From NCBI GenBank assembly GCA_035297265.1, contig DATGZH010000019.1:62001-126000 (forward strand): a stretch of 64,000 nucleotides of DNA, given 5' to 3'. A model generated the notes under the pieces. It saw only the letters and a program-made list of their open reading frames with translations. It was not told where the DNA came from and made no database searches. This document shows positions 41,425 through 48,975 of the stretch, piece by piece. The stretch's first letter is position 1. Every line of letters starts with the position of its first letter. A program made the translations under genes and the position numbers. This stretch comes from DATGZH01 sp035297265 (GTDB taxonomy: Bacteria > Actinomycetota > Acidimicrobiia > Acidimicrobiales > RAAP-2).

Positions 41425-42942
41425 GTGACCACGACCGAGAGCCCAACGACCCAGCCCACGACCGCCGACCCCAAGCGCTTCCTGGCCCTCGTGATCATCG
41501 CCGCGGCCCAGCTCATGATCGTCCTGGACGCCTCGGTGGTGATCGTGGCCCTCCCGTCGGCCCAGCGGGCCCTCCACATCTCGGTGGCCGACCGCCAGTG
41601 GGTGATGACCGCCTACACCCTGGCCTTCGGCAGCCTGCTCCTCCTCGGCGGGCGCATCGCCGACTACGTCGGCCGGCGGAAGATCTTCGTCATCGGCCTC
41701 GTGGGCTTCGCCGGGGCCTCCGCCCTCGGCGGCCTGGCCCAGAGCGCCGGGATGCTCTTCGGGGCCCGGGTCCTCCAGGGGGCCTTCGCCGCCCTGATGG
41801 CGCCCGCCGCGCTCTCGATCCTCACCGTCACGTTCACCGAGCCCCGCGAGCGGGCCCGGGCCTTCGGCGTCTACGGCGCGGTGGCCGGGACCGGCGCGGC
41901 GATCGGCCTCGTGCTGGGCGGCCTCCTCACCCAGTACGCCTCGTGGCGCTGGACGCTCCTCATCAACGTGCCGTTCGCCCTCCTGGCTGCGGTCGGCGCC
42001 CTGCGCTGGGTGGGCGAGAGCCGCCACGAATCGCGCACCGGCTACGACCTCCCCGGCGCGCTCAGCGTGACGGTCGGCCTCTTCCTCCTCGTCTACGGCT
42101 TCACGACGGCCGGCACCGACGGCTGGTCCTCGCCGGTGACGCTCGCCCTCCTGATCTCGGCCGGGCTCGTGCTCGTCCTCTTCGTGCTCCTCGAGCTGCG
42201 CTCGCCCCACCCGCTCCTGCCGCTGCGGGTGGTCCTCGACCGCAACCGGGGCGGGGCCTTCTCGGCCTCGCTCCTCGTCGGGAGCGCCTTGCTCGGCACG
42301 TTCCTCTTCCTCACCTACTTCTTCCAGGGGACGCTGCACTACTCGGCGCTCAAGACCGGCTTCGCCTTCCTCCCCTTCTCGGCGGGCATCATCATCGGGG
42401 CCACGCTGGCCAGCCGGCTCCTGCCCCGCATCGGGCCGCGGGCCCTCATGGTGACCGGCCTCGTCTTCGGCACGGTCGGCCTCGCCCTCTTCACCCGGCT
42501 CACGGTGGACAGCAGCTACCTGGTCGGCGTGCTGCCGAGCGAGATCATCGTCAGCCTCGGCATGGGGATGACGTTCGTCCCGATGAGCAGCACCGCCCTC
42601 ATCGGGGTGGAGCCGAAGGACGCCGGCGTGGCGAGCGCCCTCGTGAACACCACCCAGCAGGTCGGCGGTTCGCTCGGCACCGCCCTCCTGAACACCGTGG
42701 CCGCCACGGCCGCCGCCAGCTTCGTGGTGGCCCACGGCCCGAGCGAAGAGGTCGTCCAGGCCGCGGCGGTGCACGGCTACACGACCGCCTTCACGGTGAG
42801 CGCCGTCCTCTTGGGCGGGGCAGCCCTGGTCTCGGCCCTCCTCATCCGGGCCTCCCGGCGCGACGTGCCGTCGGCCGAGGCGGTCGAGCTCGTGCCGGCA
42901 GTCGCGGTCGACGAGCTGGCGGCGGCGGAGACCGCCGCCTGA
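41425..42942 (+). CDS. MFS drug-efflux transporter, DHA2 (EmrB/QacA) type
   Basis: 505 residues with 14 predicted membrane segments. The DHA2 hallmark helix 1 is LIIAAAQLMIVLDASVVIVALP-like (IVLDASVVIVALPSAQ), the helix 2-3 loop is GGRIADYVGRRKIF, and motif C on helix 5 is GTGAAIGLVLGGLLTQYASWRW. Proton-driven export of hydrophobic drugs or metabolites is the family function. The GTG at 41425 has GGAGG at 41414-41418. Expression is probably controlled by the divergent TetR repressor. Confidence 0.93.
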   Translation: MTTTESPTTQPTTADPKRFLALVIIAAAQLMIVLDASVVIVALPSAQRALHISVADRQWVMTAYTLAFGSLLLLGGRIADYVGRRKIFVIGLVGFAGASALGGLAQSAGMLFGARVLQGAFAALMAPAALSILTVTFTEPRERARAFGVYGAVAGTGAAIGLVLGGLLTQYASWRWTLLINVPFALLAAVGALRWVGESRHESRTGYDLPGALSVTVGLFLLVYGFTTAGTDGWSSPVTLALLISAGLVLVLFVLLELRSPHPLLPLRVVLDRNRGGAFSASLLVGSALLGTFLFLTYFFQGTLHYSALKTGFAFLPFSAGIIIGATLASRLLPRIGPRALMVTGLVFGTVGLALFTRLTVDSSYLVGVLPSEIIVSLGMGMTFVPMSSTALIGVEPKDAGVASALVNTTQQVGGSLGTALLNTVAATAAASFVVAHGPSEEVVQAAAVHGYTTAFTVSAVLLGGAALVSALLIRASRRDVPSAEAVELVPAVAVDELAAAETAA

Positions 42943-42957
42943 GGCCGGGCGTCAGGC
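42937..42957. terminator. Small hairpin between convergent MFS and sigma genes
   Basis: Arms GCCTGA (42937-42942) and TCAGGC (42952-42957) contain the two stop codons of the facing genes. Only 6 bp, so weak support. Confidence 0.25.
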
Positions 42958-44118
42958 CGGCCCGGTCGTCTCGGCCAGCCGGCGCTCGAGGTAGCGGCGC
43001 TCGGCCGTGGTCGTCGTGAGGGCCAGGGCCTCCTCGTAGGCGACGGCGGCCTCGGCCCGCCGGCCGAGGCGCCGGAGCAGGTCGGCCCGGGTGGCCGGCA
43101 GGAGCCGGTAGCCGTCGAGGGCGCCCTCGGCTGACAGCGCCTCGACGAGGTCGAGGCCGCGCTCGGGGCCCTCGGCCATGGCCACGGCCACCGCCCGGTT
43201 CAGCTCGACGACCGGCGAGCCGGTCAGCGCGGCCAGCTCGCCGTAGAGGACGACGATCTCCGCCCAGTCGGTCTCGGCTGCGCTCGGCGCGGCGAGGTGG
43301 CAGGCGGCGATGGCCGCCTGCACCTGGTAGGGGCCGGGCCGGTGCCGGCGCAGGGCCGCGTCGAGCAGCGCCACGCCCTCCTCGGCCAGCTCCCGGTCGA
43401 AGAGGCTGCGGTCCTGGTCCTCGAGCGGGACGAGATCGCCGGCCGCGTCGACCCGGGCGCCCCGGCGGGCCTCGTGGAGCACCATCAAGGCCAGCAGCCC
43501 GACCGCCTCGGGCTCGTCGGGCATGAGGGCCACGAGCATGCGGCCGAGCCGGATGGCTTCGGACGAGAGGCTCTGGCGCAGCAGGTCGTCCCCGCTCGTG
43601 GCGGCGTAGCCCTCGTTGAAGAGGAGATAGAGGACAGCGAGCACGGCCCCGGTCCGCTCGGGCAGGAGGTGCCCGGGTGGCACCCGGTAGGGGATGGCGG
43701 CGTGGCGGATCTTGCGCTTGGCTCGTACCAGCCGCTGGGCCATCGTGGCCTCGGGGACGAGGAAGGCCCGGGCGATCTCGGCCGTCGTCAGGCCGACGAG
43801 GGTGCGCAGCGTCAGGGCCACTTGCGCCTCCACCGAGAGCGAGGGGTGGCAGCACGTGAAGATGAGCCGCAGGCGGTCGTCGACGATGCCGCTCTCGTCG
43901 ATCGGTGGCGGTTCTGCGGGCGGGTGGAGCACGGCCGCCTCCTGCAGCTTGGCCGATCCGGTCGTGGCCCGGCGCAGCTGGTCGAGGGCCCGGTTGCGGG
44001 CCGTCGTGGTCAGCCAGGCGCCGGGGTTGCGCGGGACGCCGTCGCGGGGCCACCGCTCGAGAGCCCGCACGAAGGCGTCCTGCGCGCACTCCTCGGCCAC
44101 CTCCCAGTCGCCGGTCAC
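42952..44118 (-). CDS. ECF sigma factor with SigI/DUF6596-type C-terminus
   Basis: At least 388 residues. Region 2 is read in AEECAQDAFVRALERWPRDGVPRNPGAWL, then a region-4 helix-turn-helix in LTTAEIARAFLVPEATMAQRLVRAKRKI. A C-terminal extension of about 200 residues is typical of sigma factors encoded with YCII proteins. Start problem: the GTG at 44118 (TGDWEVAEE) is the first standard start, but homologous-looking sequence (AALAAAFREEWGRVVATLIR) continues in frame upstream with only CTG codons at 44172 and 44205. The true start is probably one of these, overlapping the end of the YCII gene. Confidence 0.85.
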   Translation of the reverse strand: MTGDWEVAEECAQDAFVRALERWPRDGVPRNPGAWLTTTARNRALDQLRRATTGSAKLQEAAVLHPPAEPPPIDESGIVDDRLRLIFTCCHPSLSVEAQVALTLRTLVGLTTAEIARAFLVPEATMAQRLVRAKRKIRHAAIPYRVPPGHLLPERTGAVLAVLYLLFNEGYAATSGDDLLRQSLSSEAIRLGRMLVALMPDEPEAVGLLALMVLHEARRGARVDAAGDLVPLEDQDRSLFDRELAEEGVALLDAALRRHRPGPYQVQAAIAACHLAAPSAAETDWAEIVVLYGELAALTGSPVVELNRAVAVAMAEGPERGLDLVEALSAEGALDGYRLLPATRADLLRRLGRRAEAAVAYEEALALTTTTAERRYLERRLAETTGPA

Positions 44119-44192
44119 CCGGATGAGGGTGGCGACGACCCGTCCCCATTCCTCCCGGAAAGCGGCGGCCAGGGCCGCGTCGACGTCGGGTG

Positions 44193-44540
44193 CTACATCT
44201 CCCAGATCGGCCTCACTTCGATCGACCCGTGGCGGGCGCCCGGGATCTTGGCTGCCACCTCGATGGCCTCGTCGAGGTCCTTGCAGTCGACGAGGAAGAA
44301 GCCACCCATCTGCTCCTTGGTCTCGGCGAAGGGGCCGTCAGAGGTGAGGATCTCGCCGTCGCGCACCCGCACGGTGGTGGCGTCGGTCGTCGGGCGCAGG
44401 CGCTCGCCGCCCTCGATCACCCCCCGGGCCCCCATCTCCTCGCCGAACTTCCCGTACTCGGCCATCAGGGCCTCGCCCTCGTCGGGCGAGAGACCCGCAT
44501 GCCACTGCTCGTCGGTGCAGATCAACAGGGCGTAGCGCAT
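44193..44540 (-). CDS. YCII-related (YciI-like) protein
   Basis: 115 residues. The fold signature MRYALLICTDEQWHAGLSPDE, FGEEM, GGERLRPT, ILTSDGPFAETKEQMGGFFLVD and CKDLDEAIEVAAKIP is the YCII/DGPFAE type. Such proteins pair with SigI-like ECF sigma factors across actinobacteria and may modulate them; the molecular role is not established. ATG start with GAGGAGG upstream. The sigma gene follows and probably overlaps. Confidence 0.9.
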   Translation of the reverse strand: MRYALLICTDEQWHAGLSPDEGEALMAEYGKFGEEMGARGVIEGGERLRPTTDATTVRVRDGEILTSDGPFAETKEQMGGFFLVDCKDLDEAIEVAAKIPGARHGSIEVRPIWEM

Positions 44541-44654
44541 GGTTCCTCCTCGGACGTCGGTGGTCGCTACCCCGACGACGAACGGCGGCCCGCCGGATCG
44601 ACAGGGCGAGGCCGACGTCTACTCTGGCCGACGCCCAGGAAGGGAGGGACGGTT

Positions 44655-44753
44655 ATGACCTTCACGCCCGCCGAGCTCGAGTACCTGGCGTCGCAGCGCC
44701 TGGGGCGCCTGGCCACGATCGGGGCCAACGGGGTGCTGATGAACAACCCGGTC
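44655..44753 (+). pseudogene. 5' fragment of a PPOX-class F420-type oxidoreductase gene
   Basis: ATG with GGGAGGGAC upstream opens FTPAELEYLASQRLGRLATI, the standard beginning of PPOX-class (pyridoxamine 5'-phosphate oxidase-like) F420-dependent proteins. After 33 codons (MNNPV) the family sequence stops at 44753; the frame then runs into unrelated sequence and a stop at 44813. The remainder of the gene is found at 45682. Confidence 0.85.
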
Positions 44754-44790
44754 AGGACTAGTCCAGTGTCAACGTGGGCGAAGTGGCCTC

Positions 44791-45042
44791 CTAGCTGGGC
44801 AGACGGGCCGTGACGGTCGCTTCGGTGCAGGTCATCGGCACCCACGACGCCCCGGTTGCGAACCCCTGCTCGGGGTTCAGCTTGCCCATCGTCTCGACCT
44901 CGTAGGCGAAGGGGCGGCCACGGCATCGCTCGGCGGCCACGAGGTTGGCGAAGTCGCCGTCACCCACGTAGACGTAGACCTTCGTCGGGTCGCCCTCGGG
45001 CCACCGACTGGTCTCGCCCCGGGTCGCTCTCGGGGTCACCAA
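44791..45042 (-). CDS. 83-residue uncharacterised frame inside the insertion
   Basis: Reads TKVYVYVGDGDFANLVAAE, then FAYEVETMGKLNPEQGF and ATGASWVPMTCTEATV. No family recognised. It may be the C-terminal part of a longer protein. GTG start without a clear binding site; it ends 37 bp from the left junction. Confidence 0.4.
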   Translation of the reverse strand: MVTPRATRGETSRWPEGDPTKVYVYVGDGDFANLVAAERCRGRPFAYEVETMGKLNPEQGFATGASWVPMTCTEATVTARLPS

Positions 45043-45175
45043 ATCCCGATCTTGAAGAGGTGATCGGAGAAGTGGAGGGAGCGCACAGCGCCGAGGCTAG
45101 ACATTCTCCATGCGACGCAGAGAAGGATGACCACGTTTGTCGGCGTGAAAGCCGGGCTGCTTGGCTGAAGCACCG

Positions 45176-45613
45176 ATGAGGAAGATCCGATGGGCGTTGG
45201 CCGGCGCCCTCGTGCTCGTGCTCGCCCTGGGTTTCGGTGGCTGGTGGGTTTGGGGCAGATCGCTGGGCTGTGGGTGGCCTATGCGCGTCAGTGGCGATGC
45301 CAGCCGGGGACCGGTGGGTGCTGTCAACTGCTATCTGCGGTACGAGGCTGAGGACGATAGGGCAGGGTTAGCAACGGTGATGGTCCAGAACGGCGGCGGG
45401 CCTCCCGGCCACGTCACCGATACCGACCTGCGCTACTCGGCCGACGCTCGGAAGGGTGTCGCAAGGGTCAGCTTCAAAGACAGCGAGATCTCAACCAGCG
45501 TCGTGTACGTGAAGATCACCTACGCCGATGGGGTCGTCCAGAACACAGCCGCTGAGAGTGAAGCGGCCTTTGGCATGGGCACAGCGTGGAAGGTTGACTT
45601 CGGCTCAAACTGA
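45176..45613 (+). CDS. Membrane-anchored extracytoplasmic protein inside the insertion
   Basis: 145 residues. A basic start and one hydrophobic segment (WALAGALVLVLALGFGGWWVW, residues about 5-25) serve as anchor or signal. The mature part is about 115 residues, with VNCYLRYEAEDDRAGL and TSVVYVKITYADGVVQNT. A Cys follows the helix but the lipobox is poor. Codon use is less GC-biased than in neighbouring genes, which fits foreign origin. No family recognised. Confidence 0.6.
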   Translation: MRKIRWALAGALVLVLALGFGGWWVWGRSLGCGWPMRVSGDASRGPVGAVNCYLRYEAEDDRAGLATVMVQNGGGPPGHVTDTDLRYSADARKGVARVSFKDSEISTSVVYVKITYADGVVQNTAAESEAAFGMGTAWKVDFGSN

Positions 45614-45681
45614 CCTACTAGCCATCTGAAGTCTTTGAACAACCTCAGACTGGTGGGCCCCCGGTACTACTAGAGCAGGTC

Positions 45682-45984
45682 GGGTACTTCGTCGACGCCG
45701 GGGCCGGGGTGATCGAGATCGGCGGGATCTTCATGGACGCGACCAGGAAGTACGCCAATGTGCTGGACAACGGGAAAGTCTCCCTCGTCGTGGACGACCT
45801 CGTCTCGGTCGACCCCTGGCAGGTCCGGGGGATCGAGATCAGGGGCCGGGGACCGGCCGTGACGCTGGACGAGCCGCTCCGGCCCCACCAGCGGCCCGAG
45901 ATCATCCGCACCCACCCCCGGCGCATCCTCACCTGGGGCGTCGAGCCCGGGCCGATGCGGATGCTCGCCCGCAACGTGGGCTGA
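45682..45984 (+). pseudogene. 3' fragment of the interrupted PPOX-class gene
   Basis: Continues the 44655 fragment in frame: GYFVDAGAGVIEIGGIFMDA, VSLVVDDLVSVDPWQVRGIE and ending IIRTHPRRILTWGVEPGPM, the C-terminal two thirds of a PPOX-class F420-type protein. The joined product would be 133 residues, the family length. An internal ATG at 45733 (MDATRK) could start a fragment, but it would lack the N-terminal barrel strands. Confidence 0.8.
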
Positions 45985-45994
45985 GCCCGGGGCG

Positions 45995-46906
45995 TCACGG
46001 CCGGTCGAGCTCGGCCAGCCGGTCGGCCACGGCCAGCATCTGGCGGCCGACCGGTTGGAGGTCGACCCGGGTGCAGAGGAGCCCGGTCGACACCCGCTCC
46101 ACGACGCCCCACTCCCAGATGGCGTCGGCGTCGCGTCCGGTCCGGGCCGCCAACCACCGGGCCCGTCCGAAAGGGTCGCCCTCGAGCAGCTCGAGTGGAT
46201 CCTCGCGCATGACGATGCCCAGGTCGTACTCGGGTTCGGCGAGCAACCCGTCGGGGTCGATGAGCTTGAAGCCGTCCGCCGCCTCGAGGGCGTTCCACTG
46301 GTGGACGTCGCCGTGGACGAGGACCGCCCGCTCGTCGTCGTGGGCGGCGATCCGGCGCTCGGCGCACGAGACCGCCTGCCCCACGGCCTCCTCGGAACAC
46401 GGTCGGTCGAGCTCCTCCCAGAGCCCGGTGATGAAGTCGATCAGGTAGCGGCCCTTCTCCGCCCCGGTCGGCAGTCCGCAGTCCGGTGCCGGCCGCCAGA
46501 TCCGCTCCATCGCCGCGCACAGGATCTCGTGGCGCTCTTCGAGGGGCCGACCGAGCTCGGAGAGGGGCCGGCCCAGCCGCTCCAGCAGGAGGGCGCCGCG
46601 GGGCGCGTCGTGACGGAGCAGCTCGGCGCAGCCCGCGCCGGCCGCCAGCCGCAGCACGGTGATCTCGTTCTGCACCTCGTGCCCGTCCCGGGGGACGAGC
46701 AGCTTGATGACGGCTGGTCCGCCGTCGGCCAGTCGGGCGACGGCCACGAAGGCCTCCGTGCCCCCGCCGAGGGGCTCCTCGACGGTGATGGACCAGTCGT
46801 GCTCGAGGCGGTCGATCAGCTCGGGCAGCTCGTCGAGCCACCGGGTGGCTCCGAGCTGCCCGGCCTTGTTGCGCACGACGGCCGGGACCTCGGGCGGGCG
46901 GTCCAC
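45995..46906 (-). CDS. APH(6)-like aminoglycoside/hydroxyurea phosphotransferase
   Basis: 303 residues. The kinase-like fold is clear: PLGGGTEAFVAVARL, AVIKLLVPRDGHEVQNEITVLRL, catalytic loop VHGDVHQWNALEA and metal-binding LIDPDGLLAEPEYDLGIVM. The closest pattern is the streptomycin 6-kinase/hydroxyurea kinase family (APH_6_hur). Chromosomal members are often not clinical resistance genes, so streptomycin phosphorylation is possible but unproven. GTG start; the stop of the upstream minus-strand gene is 8 nt away. Confidence 0.87.
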   Translation of the reverse strand: MDRPPEVPAVVRNKAGQLGATRWLDELPELIDRLEHDWSITVEEPLGGGTEAFVAVARLADGGPAVIKLLVPRDGHEVQNEITVLRLAAGAGCAELLRHDAPRGALLLERLGRPLSELGRPLEERHEILCAAMERIWRPAPDCGLPTGAEKGRYLIDFITGLWEELDRPCSEEAVGQAVSCAERRIAAHDDERAVLVHGDVHQWNALEAADGFKLIDPDGLLAEPEYDLGIVMREDPLELLEGDPFGRARWLAARTGRDADAIWEWGVVERVSTGLLCTRVDLQPVGRQMLAVADRLAELDRP

Positions 46907-46914
46907 CGCCCCGC

Positions 46915-48801
46915 CTAGGTCGTGGCCAGGCCGACGATCGGCTGGTTGAGGTGCTGGCCACCCATCGAGCCGGCGTACCTCGCGTCCCCGAAGGCGAACA
47001 CCCCGCCGTCCCGGGCGGCCAGCCAGTAGCCACCGCCGCCGGGTGTGACCGCCATGGCCACGATCGGCTGGTCGAGCGTCATCGACCCGGTCGAGCCGAA
47101 GTAGCCGGCGTCGCCGAAGGCGAAGAGGCCGCCGTCGCTCGCCACCTCCCAGTAGCCGCCGCCGTCGGAGGTGGCGGCGAGACCGACGATGGGCCGGTTC
47201 AGTGGCTTGCCGCCCATAGAGCCGAAGTATCTCGCGTCGCCGAAGGCGAAGAGGCCCCCGTCGCTGGCCACGAGCCAGTACCCGCCCCCGTCGCGGGTGG
47301 CGGCCATGCCGACCACCGGCTGGTCGAGGGGCTGGCCGCCCATGGAGCCGAAGTAGCCGGCGTCACCGAAGGCGAAGAGCCCGCCGTCGCTCGCCACCTC
47401 CCAATAGCCGCCCCCGTCGGGGGAGACGGCCATGGCCACGATCGGCTGGTCGAGCGTCATCGACCCGGTCGAGCCGAAGTAGCCGGCGTCACCGAAGGCA
47501 AAGAGCCCCCCGTCGCTCGCCACCTCCCAGTAGCCGCCGCCGTCGGGGGTGCCGGCGAGACCGACGATGGGCCGGTTGAGTTCGCGACCGCCCATCGAGC
47601 CGCAGAAGGGCAGGTTGCCGTAGTTGAAGACGCCGCCGTCGGCCGCCACGAAGCGGTAGCCCGACGGACCGCTCGGCGCGTGGCAGGGCACCTCGGGGCT
47701 GCCTCCCGGCAGGCTGATCGGGGCCACGAAGAGCCGCCGGGCCGCGCCGCAGCCGTAGTTCGTGCAGCCCGGCGCGCCGCCCTCCCAGGCCGCGTAGTCG
47801 AGCCACCAGTTGCCCGAGGCGTCGTCGAAGAGCGCGCCACCCCCCGGGCCGAGGGCCGAGCCGTAGCTCGTGAGGATCTGGCTCTGGCTGCCGCAGGGGC
47901 CCGCCGGCCCGCTGCAGGTGGCGATGGCCTCCGAGTAGCCACTCGTCGTGTAGACCCCGGCCGAGAACAAGAGGTAGTAGGTGCCGCCGGCGTCGACCAT
48001 CGACGGGTCCTCGACGCTCGTCTCCCACGGGTAGGCCACCGTGTCGTTGTAGAGGAGGAGCGAGGGCTGGCTGCCGGAGGCGAAGGCGGTGCCGCTCGGC
48101 GCGAGGGGCTCCGACCAGAGGTAGGCGGGGGCCGGGGAGCCGCCGTCGTTCTGCTTCCAGAGGAGGTAGGCCTGGCCCGTGACCGGGTCCACGAACGGGC
48201 TGGGGTCGATCGAGCCCGTCGGCTGGCAGAGGAGCGGACCGCCCGACACGTCGCTGAACTGCGCGTCCGTCGGGGTGAGCTGCGAGGCGGTGGCCACCGC
48301 CAGGCAGTCGAACCCGCTGTCGCTCGGGTGCCCGGCCTGGGCGGCGTCGTAGAACATGATCCACTTCCCGCCGTAGAAGAAGACGCCGGGCGAGGTCTGG
48401 GTGTTCGGTGCCTCCCACCCCGACGGGCTCGGGAGCGCCGTGGAGCCGAAGCAACTCCCAGTGTCGGGGCCGTAGCCGCGGTCGGGCGACGTCGAGACGA
48501 GGGCGGCCAGGTTGTTGCCGAGAGCGTTCCCCGTGGTGAAGGCGTAGTAGGTGCCGCCCGAGTAGACGACCTGGGGGTCCGCCGCGTCCCCCGACCCCGG
48601 GAAGTTGTAGGCCGGGCTGCCGTTCGGACACGCCGGGTTGGGGAAGGCCGGCGACGGGGCGGGCGCCACGGTGACGACGGACGGCCGAGCCGCCGAAGCG
48701 GCGGTCGAAGCGACCACCGCGGGCGTACCGCACACGAGGACGACGGCGAGCAGCGTCGCCGCAGCCGGTCGGCGCCCCCCTCCAGGGCCACGACACCGCA
48801 T
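46915..48801 (-). CDS. Secreted GH43-like protein with C-terminal FGDA repeats
   Basis: 628 residues. A signal peptide (TLLAVVLVCGTPAVVASTAA) precedes a five-bladed propeller-like domain of about 330 residues with GH43 traits: DPQVVYSGGTYYAFTTG, SIDPSPFVDPVTGQAYLLW and SVEDPSMVDAGGTYYLLFSA, the likely acidic active-site positions. The last ~240 residues hold about six 42-residue units (DGGLFAFGDAGYFGS, then GGGYWEVASD), common in Acidimicrobiia secreted proteins and perhaps wall- or sugar-binding. Probably cleaves arabinan- or xylan-like polymers outside the cell. The repeats are nearly identical at DNA level. Confidence 0.82.
   Translation of the reverse strand: MRCRGPGGGRRPAAATLLAVVLVCGTPAVVASTAASAARPSVVTVAPAPSPAFPNPACPNGSPAYNFPGSGDAADPQVVYSGGTYYAFTTGNALGNNLAALVSTSPDRGYGPDTGSCFGSTALPSPSGWEAPNTQTSPGVFFYGGKWIMFYDAAQAGHPSDSGFDCLAVATASQLTPTDAQFSDVSGGPLLCQPTGSIDPSPFVDPVTGQAYLLWKQNDGGSPAPAYLWSEPLAPSGTAFASGSQPSLLLYNDTVAYPWETSVEDPSMVDAGGTYYLLFSAGVYTTSGYSEAIATCSGPAGPCGSQSQILTSYGSALGPGGGALFDDASGNWWLDYAAWEGGAPGCTNYGCGAARRLFVAPISLPGGSPEVPCHAPSGPSGYRFVAADGGVFNYGNLPFCGSMGGRELNRPIVGLAGTPDGGGYWEVASDGGLFAFGDAGYFGSTGSMTLDQPIVAMAVSPDGGGYWEVASDGGLFAFGDAGYFGSMGGQPLDQPVVGMAATRDGGGYWLVASDGGLFAFGDARYFGSMGGKPLNRPIVGLAATSDGGGYWEVASDGGLFAFGDAGYFGSTGSMTLDQPIVAMAVTPGGGGYWLAARDGGVFAFGDARYAGSMGGQHLNQPIVGLATT
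46921..47640. repeat. About six 126-bp tandem repeats in the GH43-like gene
   Basis: The 42-codon unit recurs across the 3' part of the gene. The stretches near 47045-47120 and 47430-47505 are almost identical, pointing to recent duplication or gene conversion. All units keep the frame. Confidence 0.85.
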
Positions 48802-48975
48802 CGCTCGAGGCTAACGGGCCGCCGGCGGCCGTCGACGGCGCCCCGCACCATCGTCGCCCACGTCGGCGTCCGGGCTCCCTCCGTCGGCGGAGCGGGGCCG
48901 TCGGATGCCCTACTGTGGCGGCGTCCGCGGGGGTTCACGAGGTCCTCAGGCGACGACGAAAGGACCTGGGTTCCC

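Larger units (their letters stand above)
44754..45681. mobile_element. 924-bp insertion with a 4-bp flanking repeat, no transposase
   Basis: The PPOX gene is intact if 44754-45681 is removed: codon GTC ending at 44753 joins GGG at 45682 to read NNPV-GYFVDAGAG. GGTC occurs at both junctions (44750-44753 and 45678-45681), as a target duplication would. The left end contains the palindrome GGACTAGTCC (44755-44764); read inward, both ends have CTAGT four bases from the boundary. The insert carries an 83-codon minus-strand frame and a 145-codon plus-strand gene, and its middle is less GC-rich than its surroundings. No transposase or integrase is present, so it would have been moved in trans. Confidence 0.7.
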
